A stretch of 64,000 nt of DNA from positions 1-64,000 of the forward strand of contig NZ_RQZF01000009.1 of NCBI RefSeq assembly GCF_003858455.1, given 5' to 3'. Positions within the stretch are counted from its first letter, which is position 1; the number at the start of each line of letters is the position of its first letter. A program made the position numbers and the translations under genes. This document shows, piece by piece, positions 20,201 through 28,023 of this stretch. The notes beneath the pieces are model-generated. The model searched no databases. It was given only the letters and a program-made list of their open reading frames with translations, and had not been told where the DNA came from. Source of the DNA: Schaalia canis (GTDB lineage Bacteria; Actinomycetota; Actinomycetes; Actinomycetales; Actinomycetaceae).

Positions 20201-23200
20201 CCTGGCCGGTCGACAGATCGAGGTCAAGGCTGCTCACAAACTCGGCTGGGACGAATCCTACGGGCCTGAGGACAATCGCGGTGGAAACTACCGCTTCCAC
20301 ATTCCCGCAGGACAGCGTGCCACCTTCACCTACACGCTGAGCACCCACAACCTGACGCTGACCACCAAGGATTTGGCATCTATCGAATCCACCAACGCTG
20401 AAGCCCAGTGGATCGACGCACGCACCATCGCCCTGCCGGCCTCGCTCTTTAAGGGCAATTTCCCTGGAGAGGCGACGGTCAAACTCCTGGCGGCTCCCAA
20501 TGGTCGCGTGTCGATTGTTGGCAACCAGGCGGTGAGCACTATCGGTGACGTGGAGACAATCACCCTGGAACGCGTAGGGGCAGCACCGAACGCTGAACAG
20601 TTGAAGAACTTCCGGCACCTCTTCGGGTACTCCACCTATGCTCTACCCGCCGACCAGCAGGCACGAGCAAAGGACCTCCTCAAGGGCGCATTGCACGTCG
20701 CTGTTGAGGCCAAGGGTATTCCGGTATCCCTGACCGGCGTGCAGATTCCCGGCGCACTTGATGCCCTCTACGCTACTGCGGCACGAGCAGCCGACCTTGG
20801 CGTGAAATGGGAAAACGCCGGTACCGACACAGCGACGCCTACCCTGAACCTGTGGGCGCCGACCGCTACCTCTGTTCACGCTCGCCTGTGGGAGACTGAA
20901 GCGGCTGAGGGTGAGGGCACACTCCACCCGATGACCCTTAACCCGGACACTGGTATCTGGACTGTCACCGGTCAAGCCGACTGGAAGAACAAGGCCTACA
21001 AGTTTGAGGTTCAGGTCTACGTGCCCAGCACCGGTCAGATTGAAACCAATAGCGTCACTGACCCCTACTCTGTCGGCTTGGCAGTGGCCTCCACTCACTC
21101 GGTGCTACTCGATATGAAGGACCCCGCCCTGGCGCCAGCCTCGTGGACCTCCATGACTATTCCCACCATTGCCCGCGCCGTTGACCAGATGATCTACGAA
21201 CTGCATGTTCGTGACTTCTCCATCAACGACACCACCGTGCCTGAGAACCTGCGCGGCACCTACAAGGCCTTCACGCAAAGCGACTCTGCGGGCATGAAAC
21301 ACCTGGCGGAGGTTGGCGCAGCGGGCGTGAACGCCATTCACCTTCTGCCCACCTACGACATTGCCACCATCCCCGAACCGCGCTCGCAGCAAACCAACCC
21401 CGTGGTTCCCGCGGCGGGCCCTGACCACGCTGAACAGCAGGCAGCGGTTGCTGCTGCGGCAGCGACCGACGGCTTCAATTGGGGCTACGACCCCTACCAC
21501 TACTTCGCACCTGAAGGCTCTTACGCATCCGACCCATCAGCGGCTGGACGCGTCAAGGAATACCGCGAGATGGTTGCCGCCCTCGCCGGCTTGAAGATGC
21601 GTGTCATCGCTGACCAGGTGTTCAACCACACCGCCCAGTCCGGCCAGGGGGAAAAGTCGGTTCTCGACAGGATCGTGCCCGGCTACTACCACCGCCTCAA
21701 CTGGCAGGGCGTGGTCGAAAACTCCACCTGCTGTGAGAACCTCGCGACCGAACACCAAATGGGCGAACAGCTCATGATCGACTCGATCCTGACCTGGGCG
21801 CGCGACTACAAGGTCTCTGGTTTCCGTTTCGATCTGATGGGACACCACAGCGCTTCGAACCTCACCACTATCCAATCCCGTTTACGTCAACTCACCCTTG
21901 AAGCTGATGGGATTGATGGCTCCACCATCCACATGTACGGCGAAGGCTGGAACTTTGGTGAGGTCGCCAATAATGCTCGCTTCGACCAGGCAACCCAAGG
22001 CCAGCTTGGTGGTACTCAGATCGGTACCTTCAACGACCGCCTGCGTGACGGCGTCCACGGTGATGGCCTGACCGGCCAGGGCTGGGGCACTGGCCAGGCT
22101 ATGGAAACCCGCGATGGGAATAACGAGGGATTCGACCAGGGTAAGCTGCGCTACCAGACTGACCTGATCCGGGTGGGCCTGGCTGGCAATCTCAAGTCCT
22201 TCCGATTCCTCGCCTCTGACGGCAACTGGAAGACCGGCGCTGACCTGCGCTATGGGTCAAGCTCGGCTGGCTACGCTGACGACCCCGCTGATTCAGTCAA
22301 CTACGTGGACGCTCACGACAATCAGACGCTTTACGACATCACCGTGATGCGCATGCCGCAAAACCTGACCATGGCTGACCGCGTGCGCATGAACACGGTG
22401 CAGCTCGCTACCGTCGCCCTCGGCCAGAGCCCTGCCTTCTGGCATGCAGGAACAGACCTCATGAGGTCGAAGTCTCTGGACCGTGATTCCTACAATTCGG
22501 GCGATCACTTCAATGCCATTGACTGGACGGGTCAGACCCATAACTTCGGTGTGGGTCTGCCTCCAGCGGAGAAGAACCAAAGCACGTGGGACTACCAGGC
22601 TCCGCTGCTGCGTGATCCTGCGCTGAAGGCCTCCCCCGCTGATCTGGCTGCCTCCAAGGCGATGGCTCTGGACCTTGTTCGCCTGCGTTATGCCTCGCCA
22701 CTCATGCGACTGGGTTCAGCGGAGCTCATCAATGAACGCGTGACCTTCCCTGCCTCTGGCCCCAATGCCCCGGCTGGCCTGATTGTCATGCATATCGATG
22801 ACCGAACTGGCACTGACATCGACCCTGAGCGCGATGCGATTATGGCCGTGTTCAACCCCTCCCCCACTGCCATCACCCATAAGATTGATGGTTTCGAGGG
22901 ACGCCGCTTCGCACTGTCAGCTATTCAGCGCGAGGGCGTAGACCCGGTTGTCAAGACCACGACCTGGGATGAGGCAAGCGGCACGATCACCATTCCGGCA
23001 CGTACCGTGGCCGTCCTTGATGGCCTGCCCGCGCGTCTAGCTGATCGTCACACCGCAACCTATGCGGATATGACCGCCGTGCGTGGTCTTGCCACTCCAA
23101 TTGTCGGTGCGGCTCCCGTTGACGCCGATCCTGCAGGCTCTGCTCTGCCAGAGAAGACCCGCTTCACTCTGACCCCGGCAGCAAGCTCGGGAACGACGCC

Positions 23201-25550
23201 CTCGACACCGAACACGCCCACCGCTGAGGTGGCCGCCGACCAAGCCCGTTGGGTGGCAATCAACGCCGATACCGGCGCGCTGACCCTCACCCCTGGTGCG
23301 GATGTTGCCCTGGGTGAACACACGGTGTACGTCACTGCGACCTACTCCGATGGCAGCAGTGAGAGCGTGCCCGCCAAGGTGACGGTGAAGGCATCGCATG
23401 CCGAAGGATTCACTCCGGCCTACACCGCTGTTTCCGTGCAGCAGGGTGGGCAAGAGAGCGTTCCCGCGCCCCAAGCGCCAGAAGGAACACTGCCCGATGG
23501 GACGTCTTTCGCTGCTGGAACGGCGTGGCCCGCATGGGCACAACTCAACGATGCCGGACAGATCGTTCTCTCGCCCAGCGTTGATGTGACCCTCGGTGAA
23601 CACACTCTGCCCGTTACCGTCACCTACCCCGATACCTCCACCGATCAGGTGACGGCAACGGTGACCGTGACAGCTCAGCCCCTGAATGTCACTCACGTTC
23701 CCGGATATCAGGCGCTGACGGTTGTGCGCGGCCTTTCTGCTGCGACCGTAGGCACTGCACCCACCGATATTGCTCCTGGAGGCAGCGTTCTGCCTGCAGG
23801 CACCACCTTCGCCCTCGCTGATTCGACCCCCGAGGCCGTGCGCGCATGGCTGAGCGTTGACGCCGCAACCGGCGTTCTTAGCGCTCATCCGAATGCGTCG
23901 GTGGAGGCTGGCGATTATGAGGTGCGCGTGCGTGTGACCTTCACAGATGGTTCACACTCGTCTGTTCTCGTACCGGTGAGCGTGGTGCTGAACAGTGCCG
24001 ATAAGTACACGCCAACCTACACGGCTGCTTCTGTCACCCAAGGGCAAAGCGCTGACCTTGCGGCTCCCACTGCTGCCGAAGGAACTTTGCCGGAAGGCAC
24101 TCAATTCCGCGCGGGTGATGCTTGGCCCGCGTGGGCAACCCTTCGTGCAGATGGTGCCATCACTCTGGCTCCTGGCACGGATGTTGAGGCGGGCGTTGTC
24201 TCGCTGAGCGTGATTGTTGCCTACGCAGATGGCACTGAAGATGCCGCGTCCGTCGAGGTCACAGTGGCGGCTCGCCCGACGCCTCAGGCAGAGCTGTACG
24301 AGCCTGCTTACACCCCGATTGAGGTCACCCGCGGCCTGCCGACGGTCACCACTGTTGCAGGGCCGACGAATACCTCGGCAAGTGGCGAGGCGCTGCCCGC
24401 CGGCATTGCCTACGCTCTGGCTGATGCTGATGCCTCAACGCAGCTGCCTGCTGCACCTGACTGGGTCAGCATTGATCCTGCCACCGGTGCGCTTACGCTG
24501 TCACCGAAGGCTTCCGTCGAGGCAGCTCCCGTTACCTTCGGTGTGCGCGTCACCTACCAGGACGGCTCAGAAGAGGTCATTCGTGTTGAGATGACGGTTC
24601 GCCCAGCAGTAGCCGAAGAAAAGGCCCCCGCCTACGCCGAGGCCATCACCGGCACGACCCCTGGTGCCACCCTGCGCATTGCCCAGACGAGCCTGGATCT
24701 TCCTGCCGGCGTGACTGCCTCGTTGATGGATACCTCGGTTATCCCTCAGGGGTGGACGGTGACCGTCACTGAACGCAGCATTGACGCCGCATCCGTGCCC
24801 GGTGGCACGGGCGCTTCTCTGCGGATTCTTCCGCTGGAAGATCTCAACCTGGCTCGCGTAGGTGACATTCAGGTTGTCACTCCTGCTGACGCCCAGGTGG
24901 GCGATCATGCGGTCATCCGCGTGCTCTTCACCTACCCTGACCGTTCCACCGCGCAGCTCATGCATGAGGTGGTCATCGCTGGTGAGAAGCCTTCACCGAA
25001 TAATCCAGGTGATGGTGGTAACTCTGGCGGCAACGGGAACACCGGCGGAGACGCAGGAAACCAAGGCGGCGACACGGGTAACCAAGGTGGCGGCTCAGGC
25101 GACCAAGGCAACGCTGGCAACCAGGGCGGTACTGGTAATGACAGCGGTGCTGGGAACTCGGGTGGAAACTCGGGCGGTAACTCTGGTCAGGGCACCCCGA
25201 ATCCTGGTGGTAACACTCCCCCGCCCGTTGTTCCCCCTACCAACCCATCTGTGCCCAATCCTGGCGGTAATAACCCCACCCCGAACCCGGGTAACTCCGG
25301 CGCTGGGAATGGTGGTACTGGCAATGGTGGCGCTGGCAACGGCGGTGGTCCGAAGCCCGGAGGATCCGGCGTGGGCGGCGATACCAGCCATTCGGCAAAC
25401 CCTGATAATTCTGCCAAGGGCCACTACGGCAATGGCAAGAACCTGCCGAAGTCCAAGTTGGCTGCAACAGGTGCCGAGGGCACACTCGGAACCTTCCTGG
25501 CTCTCTTCCTCGGCGGCGCGGCGCTAAGTGCCCTCCGCAAACGTCGATGA
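17238..25550 (+). CDS. Cell-wall-anchored two-headed alpha-amylase/pullulanase
   Basis: This 2,770-residue exported enzyme has two GH13 catalytic units. Residues 1-35 are a signal peptide ending AANA. The first unit is amylase-like: D423 (GFRIDTVKH), E457 (FGEV), D527 (GNHD). It is preceded by one, and followed by two, SusE/CBM-like modules with the repeated pattern LxGDF/LxGTF ... WDPxC ... WxExYG. The second is pullulanase-like: D1532 (GFRFDLMGHH), E1569 (YGEGW), D1694 (DAHDNQ), with YELHVRDFS and NWGYDPYHY upstream. Five Rib-like repeats follow in the order A-B-A-B-A (roughly 1940-2455), then another beta domain, a Gly/Asn/Pro-rich spacer, a sorting signal LAATG at 2741-2745, a hydrophobic helix and KRR. 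It should degrade starch, glycogen and pullulan outside the cell. I prefer the ATG at 17238 to the one at 17229 because AGGA sits at the right distance. MalQ and the PTS-domain genes nearby fit alpha-glucan use. Confidence 0.92.
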   Translation: MSSTLMRRRITATLTTFALASAVFSGIPLLNPPAANAAPGRPATLVGDFQSELSCGSDWDPACANTRMTQSSDDPNLYEFVTTVPAGSWKFKVAMDGAWNEAYGKDGLPDNNVPLILQGPTQVAFTFDYSSKNIGIRLPQLPGAYDPATDAALIQEPATHPGAGQQFYFVLTDRFANGDTANDHGASASTDRLVTGFDPTDKAFYHGGDIKGLTQKLDYIKNLGTTAIWLTPSFTNMPVLTDANGENPSAGYHGYWITDFTSIDPHLGSNDDLKELITAAHAKGMKVYFDIVVNHTADLIKYREGDGKVYRDTATHPYKTSAGIPFNLAEVAGKDTFPPLSANTSFPYTPYRPVGNDVMKPEWLNDVTLYHNRGDSTWTGESTTLGDFIGLDDLMTEHPKVINGMADIYKAWIDFGLDGFRIDTVKHVDNVFWDQWTKKIADHATAAGKNEFFTFGEVYNFEAADLAPYTRDTSMNGILDFMFQNRAVKFAKGDSTETLSELFAADDIYTTPTSNAGLMPTFLGNHDMGRVGYLVNVPGSGVERSKLAHSLMYLTRGQPVVYYGDEQGFVGEGDGTDKEARQDMFATRTSHFANQKLLDGQTLGSQDRFDENAPLYGHIAQLAKLRSAHKALSTGGQIERWATSGPGLYAFSRVDRDEKIEYFIALNNSGAPVTHQPRTLTANATFEPLYGASTPLTSDASGAVNVTVPAYGAVVYKANTTVASGEVTGELTVAGHKLSGRAPIGTTVSGNQWSETSFSYRLAGQTDWMPLGVDTGQNARVYHDVSALPAGTVVEYRAITTDAAGNSQASSGWGVVGVDLVGGPSAGPDASTLVTIPGTFNKALGCTKGADGNWDPSCEKIALTKDANSPWYSGTFTIPAGEHKYKIAVGGSWAENYGKNANEQGTLTVAPDGSDIAFISTGDPITFYYNPVTHYFFNTAEHDPITLPGDFTQAMGCTGGAGGNWDPACLATLMERTDADTFTFTTDALAGRQIEVKAAHKLGWDESYGPEDNRGGNYRFHIPAGQRATFTYTLSTHNLTLTTKDLASIESTNAEAQWIDARTIALPASLFKGNFPGEATVKLLAAPNGRVSIVGNQAVSTIGDVETITLERVGAAPNAEQLKNFRHLFGYSTYALPADQQARAKDLLKGALHVAVEAKGIPVSLTGVQIPGALDALYATAARAADLGVKWENAGTDTATPTLNLWAPTATSVHARLWETEAAEGEGTLHPMTLNPDTGIWTVTGQADWKNKAYKFEVQVYVPSTGQIETNSVTDPYSVGLAVASTHSVLLDMKDPALAPASWTSMTIPTIARAVDQMIYELHVRDFSINDTTVPENLRGTYKAFTQSDSAGMKHLAEVGAAGVNAIHLLPTYDIATIPEPRSQQTNPVVPAAGPDHAEQQAAVAAAAATDGFNWGYDPYHYFAPEGSYASDPSAAGRVKEYREMVAALAGLKMRVIADQVFNHTAQSGQGEKSVLDRIVPGYYHRLNWQGVVENSTCCENLATEHQMGEQLMIDSILTWARDYKVSGFRFDLMGHHSASNLTTIQSRLRQLTLEADGIDGSTIHMYGEGWNFGEVANNARFDQATQGQLGGTQIGTFNDRLRDGVHGDGLTGQGWGTGQAMETRDGNNEGFDQGKLRYQTDLIRVGLAGNLKSFRFLASDGNWKTGADLRYGSSSAGYADDPADSVNYVDAHDNQTLYDITVMRMPQNLTMADRVRMNTVQLATVALGQSPAFWHAGTDLMRSKSLDRDSYNSGDHFNAIDWTGQTHNFGVGLPPAEKNQSTWDYQAPLLRDPALKASPADLAASKAMALDLVRLRYASPLMRLGSAELINERVTFPASGPNAPAGLIVMHIDDRTGTDIDPERDAIMAVFNPSPTAITHKIDGFEGRRFALSAIQREGVDPVVKTTTWDEASGTITIPARTVAVLDGLPARLADRHTATYADMTAVRGLATPIVGAAPVDADPAGSALPEKTRFTLTPAASSGTTPSTPNTPTAEVAADQARWVAINADTGALTLTPGADVALGEHTVYVTATYSDGSSESVPAKVTVKASHAEGFTPAYTAVSVQQGGQESVPAPQAPEGTLPDGTSFAAGTAWPAWAQLNDAGQIVLSPSVDVTLGEHTLPVTVTYPDTSTDQVTATVTVTAQPLNVTHVPGYQALTVVRGLSAATVGTAPTDIAPGGSVLPAGTTFALADSTPEAVRAWLSVDAATGVLSAHPNASVEAGDYEVRVRVTFTDGSHSSVLVPVSVVLNSADKYTPTYTAASVTQGQSADLAAPTAAEGTLPEGTQFRAGDAWPAWATLRADGAITLAPGTDVEAGVVSLSVIVAYADGTEDAASVEVTVAARPTPQAELYEPAYTPIEVTRGLPTVTTVAGPTNTSASGEALPAGIAYALADADASTQLPAAPDWVSIDPATGALTLSPKASVEAAPVTFGVRVTYQDGSEEVIRVEMTVRPAVAEEKAPAYAEAITGTTPGATLRIAQTSLDLPAGVTASLMDTSVIPQGWTVTVTERSIDAASVPGGTGASLRILPLEDLNLARVGDIQVVTPADAQVGDHAVIRVLFTYPDRSTAQLMHEVVIAGEKPSPNNPGDGGNSGGNGNTGGDAGNQGGDTGNQGGGSGDQGNAGNQGGTGNDSGAGNSGGNSGGNSGQGTPNPGGNTPPPVVPPTNPSVPNPGGNNPTPNPGNSGAGNGGTGNGGAGNGGGPKPGGSGVGGDTSHSANPDNSAKGHYGNGKNLPKSKLAATGAEGTLGTFLALFLGGAALSALRKRR

Positions 25551-25617
25551 CATGGGCCGGTAGCCGTAAAGCGTCGGTGAGGGGCCAGTGGCCGTAGCAC
25601 CGCGATAGCGGCGTCCA

Positions 25618-25653
25618 TTTGGGGGTGGTGATCTGTAGGATCACCACCCCCAA
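25618..25653. terminator. Hairpin terminator after the amylopullulanase gene
   Basis: A 13-bp perfect stem (GGGGGTGGTGATC with GATCACCACCCCC, 25621-25651) and a 5-base loop are flanked by TTT on the left and AA on the right. The U-tract is weak, as is common in actinobacteria. Confidence 0.75.
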
Positions 25654-25834
25654 CGCTATTCATCTTGCTTTCCACAAGAGATGAAAGCAGGCGAGGTTCG
25701 TTCTCACCCTTTTGTCTGTTACGAGGAAGCCTCGAAACGCCTCAGGCCCTGCACACACAGGACTACCCCGGTGTAGGCTTGGAGGGCATCGGCATGCGAA
25801 ACCCTTAGCTTGTCTCGGGTCAAAGGAGGTCCCC

Positions 25835-26068
25835 ATGTCTGCAGCGGAGCAGATTCTTCACGCCCTAGGAGGGTGGTCAAATATTTCGCGTCTTGACGCC
25901 TGCATTACCCGCCTTCGCGTAGAACTCAAAGACCCCGCCGTGATTGATTCTGACGCGATGAAGAGCGCAGGTGCTCACGATGTCATTGTTGTTGGCTCCA
26001 CTGCTCAAGTCGTTGTCGGGCCTTACGCTGATGACCTCGCCTCACAAATCCAGGAACTTGCTCCATGA
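25835..26068 (+). CDS. PTS glucose-family EIIB domain protein
   Basis: This 77-residue single-domain EIIB carries the phosphorylated cysteine C23 in LDACITRLRVEL, the glucose/N-acetylglucosamine-class signature. It has a near-perfect ribosome site (AAAGGAGGTCC, 25822-25832) before ATG 25835. It overlaps the EIIA gene by four bases, so the two are co-translated. No EIIC membrane permease lies beside it, which is unusual: either it serves a permease encoded elsewhere or it acts in regulation. Its place directly after the starch-degrading enzyme suggests uptake of the products, but this is only context. Confidence 0.9.
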   Translation: MSAAEQILHALGGWSNISRLDACITRLRVELKDPAVIDSDAMKSAGAHDVIVVGSTAQVVVGPYADDLASQIQELAP

Positions 26069-26529
26069 CACTCACTGTTCATGCTCCTCTCACCGGCCGT
26101 CTCTATCCTCTTGAGGTCGTTGATGATCCCGTCTTTGCCCATGAGATCGTTGGCCCCGGCGTTGCCATCATGCCGGCGACACATGAGCGTCAACACGTCT
26201 ACTCACCCGTTGACGGCACCGTCGCCAAAATGATGGGACACGCTTTTGTTGTCGTGTCTCGAAGTGGTGTGCCTGTGCTTGTTCACATGGGTATCAACAC
26301 CATTAACCTTGACGGCGCTGGTTTCGAGGCAATTCGACGTGAGGGTGACAGCGTGCGGGCAGGCGACCCATTACTGCACTGGACTCCACAAGTAGCACTT
26401 GACGCGGGCCTGGCAGTAACCGTGCCTGTCATCATCCTCGATTCAAAGACACGAAGCATTGATGTTGTTGCTGACTACGATGCTCAAGTCACGAACTCGG
26501 ACGCGATCCTGACAGTCAGCGGGGGTTAA
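26065..26529 (+). CDS. crr: PTS glucose-family EIIA protein (Crr-like)
   Basis: This 154-residue protein has the two histidines of EIIA-Glc: H74 in VLVHMGINTINL, the phospho-acceptor, and H59 in MGHAFVVVS. Their spacing of 15 equals that of the E. coli protein. It should take phosphate from HPr and pass it to an EIIB, probably the one encoded just upstream with a 4-base overlap. In other bacteria such proteins also control uptake and catabolite repression; whether that applies here is unknown. The gene symbol is by homology only. No terminator with a clear U-tract follows. Confidence 0.9.
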   Translation: MTLTVHAPLTGRLYPLEVVDDPVFAHEIVGPGVAIMPATHERQHVYSPVDGTVAKMMGHAFVVVSRSGVPVLVHMGINTINLDGAGFEAIRREGDSVRAGDPLLHWTPQVALDAGLAVTVPVIILDSKTRSIDVVADYDAQVTNSDAILTVSGG

Positions 26530-27127
26530 TCTCTTTTCCTCACAAGTCCGTTTCGCGTAGGGACTGTTTGACTGACCTTGGCTGGTTCCGCGCAAACCAC
26601 TGTTTCAGGTGTGCACCCGCAATGCCAGAATGGGGCCATGCCAGCCTGTCCCGGCGCGATACTTGGCATAAGGTTGCAGCACCGTCTTCTTTTGCTTGCA
26701 CGGATGGTTTCTGGCTGCACTGGTGCTCTGTGGTTGCACCTGTATCCCCTGGTCGCTTGTGTTACGCCGGGCCCGGGTGTTCTCATGCAACCAGGCGCAT
26801 CCGGTGCAACCCGAAGCCGCCAGCAGCCCCTTCCAGGCTTGCATCTGACACCTATAGGGATTTCCCGACCCTCATCCCCTCCAATCATCAGACCATTTTT
26901 CTGTAATTTTCAGTACGGCGAAGGCGGGCCGAGGGCGACTTTTCCGCATAACCTCGTTCAAAGTCGGCGGAGAACAAGTGAAAACCGCCGTCGGTGGCGG
27001 GGTGGCTCTGACCTGGGGTTTTATGGTTAAATTGGGCCTATCAGAGCCTGGTGAAAAGCACTGTTTTTGGTCGGTGGCGGAAACGCTTGTAAAGCCGCAG
27101 GTCAGAAGGGGTGTTTTTCGGTAGGGG
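26530..27127 (+). other. Gene-free interval and probable CRISPR leader
   Basis: These 598 bases contain only short unconvincing frames on both strands. Four copies of GGTTGCA or its complement lie at 26672, 26732, 26786 and 26805. The last 240 bases before the first repeat include T-rich runs and a 9-base copy of the start of the CRISPR repeat (GTCAGAAGG at 27101-27109), 27 bases before repeat 1. I take about 26,890-27,127 as the likely leader, because the degenerate terminal repeat is at the opposite end of the array. No other feature is visible. Confidence 0.5.
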
Positions 27128-27886
27128 GTCAGAAGGCTCCCAGCGCCATAAGGTGCATTGAGACGCGTTTTGCTGTTCTTCGATGGCGGCGTTGTACTCC
27201 GTCAGAAGGCTCCCAGCGCCATAAGGTGCATTGAGACGGGTTGAGCGGAGCGCTCACGCCCGAAAAAGTCCAGAACGTCAGAAGGCTCCCAGCGCCATAA
27301 GGTGCATTGAGACCCGATGATGACGTCAGGCGGTGGAAGCTGGTAGCGGTTGGTCAGAAGGCTCCCAGCGCCATAAGGTGCATTGAGACACATATCGACC
27401 ACCTCGACCATCCGGGTATGGCTCGTCAGAAGGCTCCCAGCGCCATAAGGTGCATTGAGACCTCAATTCGCTGTGCTCATAATCAACAATGTTTCCGGTC
27501 AGAAGGCTCCCAGCGCCATAAGGTGCATTGAGACGGGGAGCGAGGGTGGGGTGGGGGAGGGGTACACCCCGTCAGAAGGCTCCCAGCGCCATAAGGTGCA
27601 TTGAGACCGAGTGAACGGCGTGATGTGGGAAGTCTCTGGTGAGTCAGAAGGCTCCCAGCGCCATAAGGTGCATTGAGACCAGCAATAAACGAGTGCCTAG
27701 CGGATGGTGAGGGAATCGAGTCAGAAGGCTCCCAGCGCCATAAGGTGCATTGAGACTCAGTGTCCACCGCGATGATAAGTGTGTGCGCTACCTTGTCAGA
27801 AGGCTCCCAGCGCCATAAGGTGCATTGAGACAAAAGGTCACGGCACGCTTTAGTTCCGTTGTCGTAAGTCAGAAGGCTCCCAGCGC
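27128..27886 (+). CRISPR. CRISPR array, 37-bp repeats, 10 spacers, no adjacent cas genes
   Basis: Ten identical 37-base repeats begin at 27128, 27201, 27277, 27353, 27425, 27498, 27571, 27643, 27720 and 27795. Each starts GTCAGAAGGCTCCC and ends GTGCATTGAGAC. An eleventh repeat at 27868-27886 keeps only the first 19 bases. The ten spacers are 36, 39, 39, 35, 36, 36, 35, 40, 38 and 36 bases. The truncated copy marks the trailer at the right end, so the leader is on the left. The repeat's 3' end ATTGAGAC resembles the ATTGAAAC-type 5' handle of mature crRNAs, which also supports plus-strand transcription. No cas gene lies in the window, so a type cannot be assigned. Spacer 6 (27535-27570) is unusually G-rich. 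Confidence 0.98.
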
Positions 27887-27963
27887 TTTCGTCGAGGCTC
27901 TGCGTTATCGACGAAACTCCGGGCAACGTGGCTGTATCTCGTCAACGAGGCAGAGTTTCGACG
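27887..27963. repeat. Overlapping inverted repeats at the CRISPR trailer
   Basis: TTTCGTCGA (27887-27895) is the exact inverse of TCGACGAAA (27908-27916). The second half of that arm, CGAAACTC (27912-27919), is also the exact inverse of GAGTTTCG (27953-27960). The middle segment can pair with only one partner at a time. CTCGT-CA-ACGAG lies between them. The left arm starts at the base where the last CRISPR repeat stops matching. Possible roles are a terminator for the minus-strand genes ending at 28024, or the scar of an insertion into the array. Confidence 0.6.
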
Positions 27964-28023
27964 CTAGGGGCGCCACCGGCGGGGCTGCTGTGCCCCTTCA
28001 CTGACACCAACACACTGGGCGCT

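Noticed and set aside
25010-25440. Separate repeat element in the Gly/Asn-rich segment
   Set aside because: It is the coding low-complexity spacer of the surface amylopullulanase, in frame throughout.
26526-26906. Overlapping frames of 110-120 codons on both strands
   Set aside because: They have no ribosome site and a Cys/Arg/Pro-rich composition typical of non-coding GC-rich DNA. I treat the interval as gene-free, though a dispersed repeat is possible.
27202-27926. Several frames through the CRISPR array
   Set aside because: They are repetitive peptides produced by translating the 37-bp repeats.
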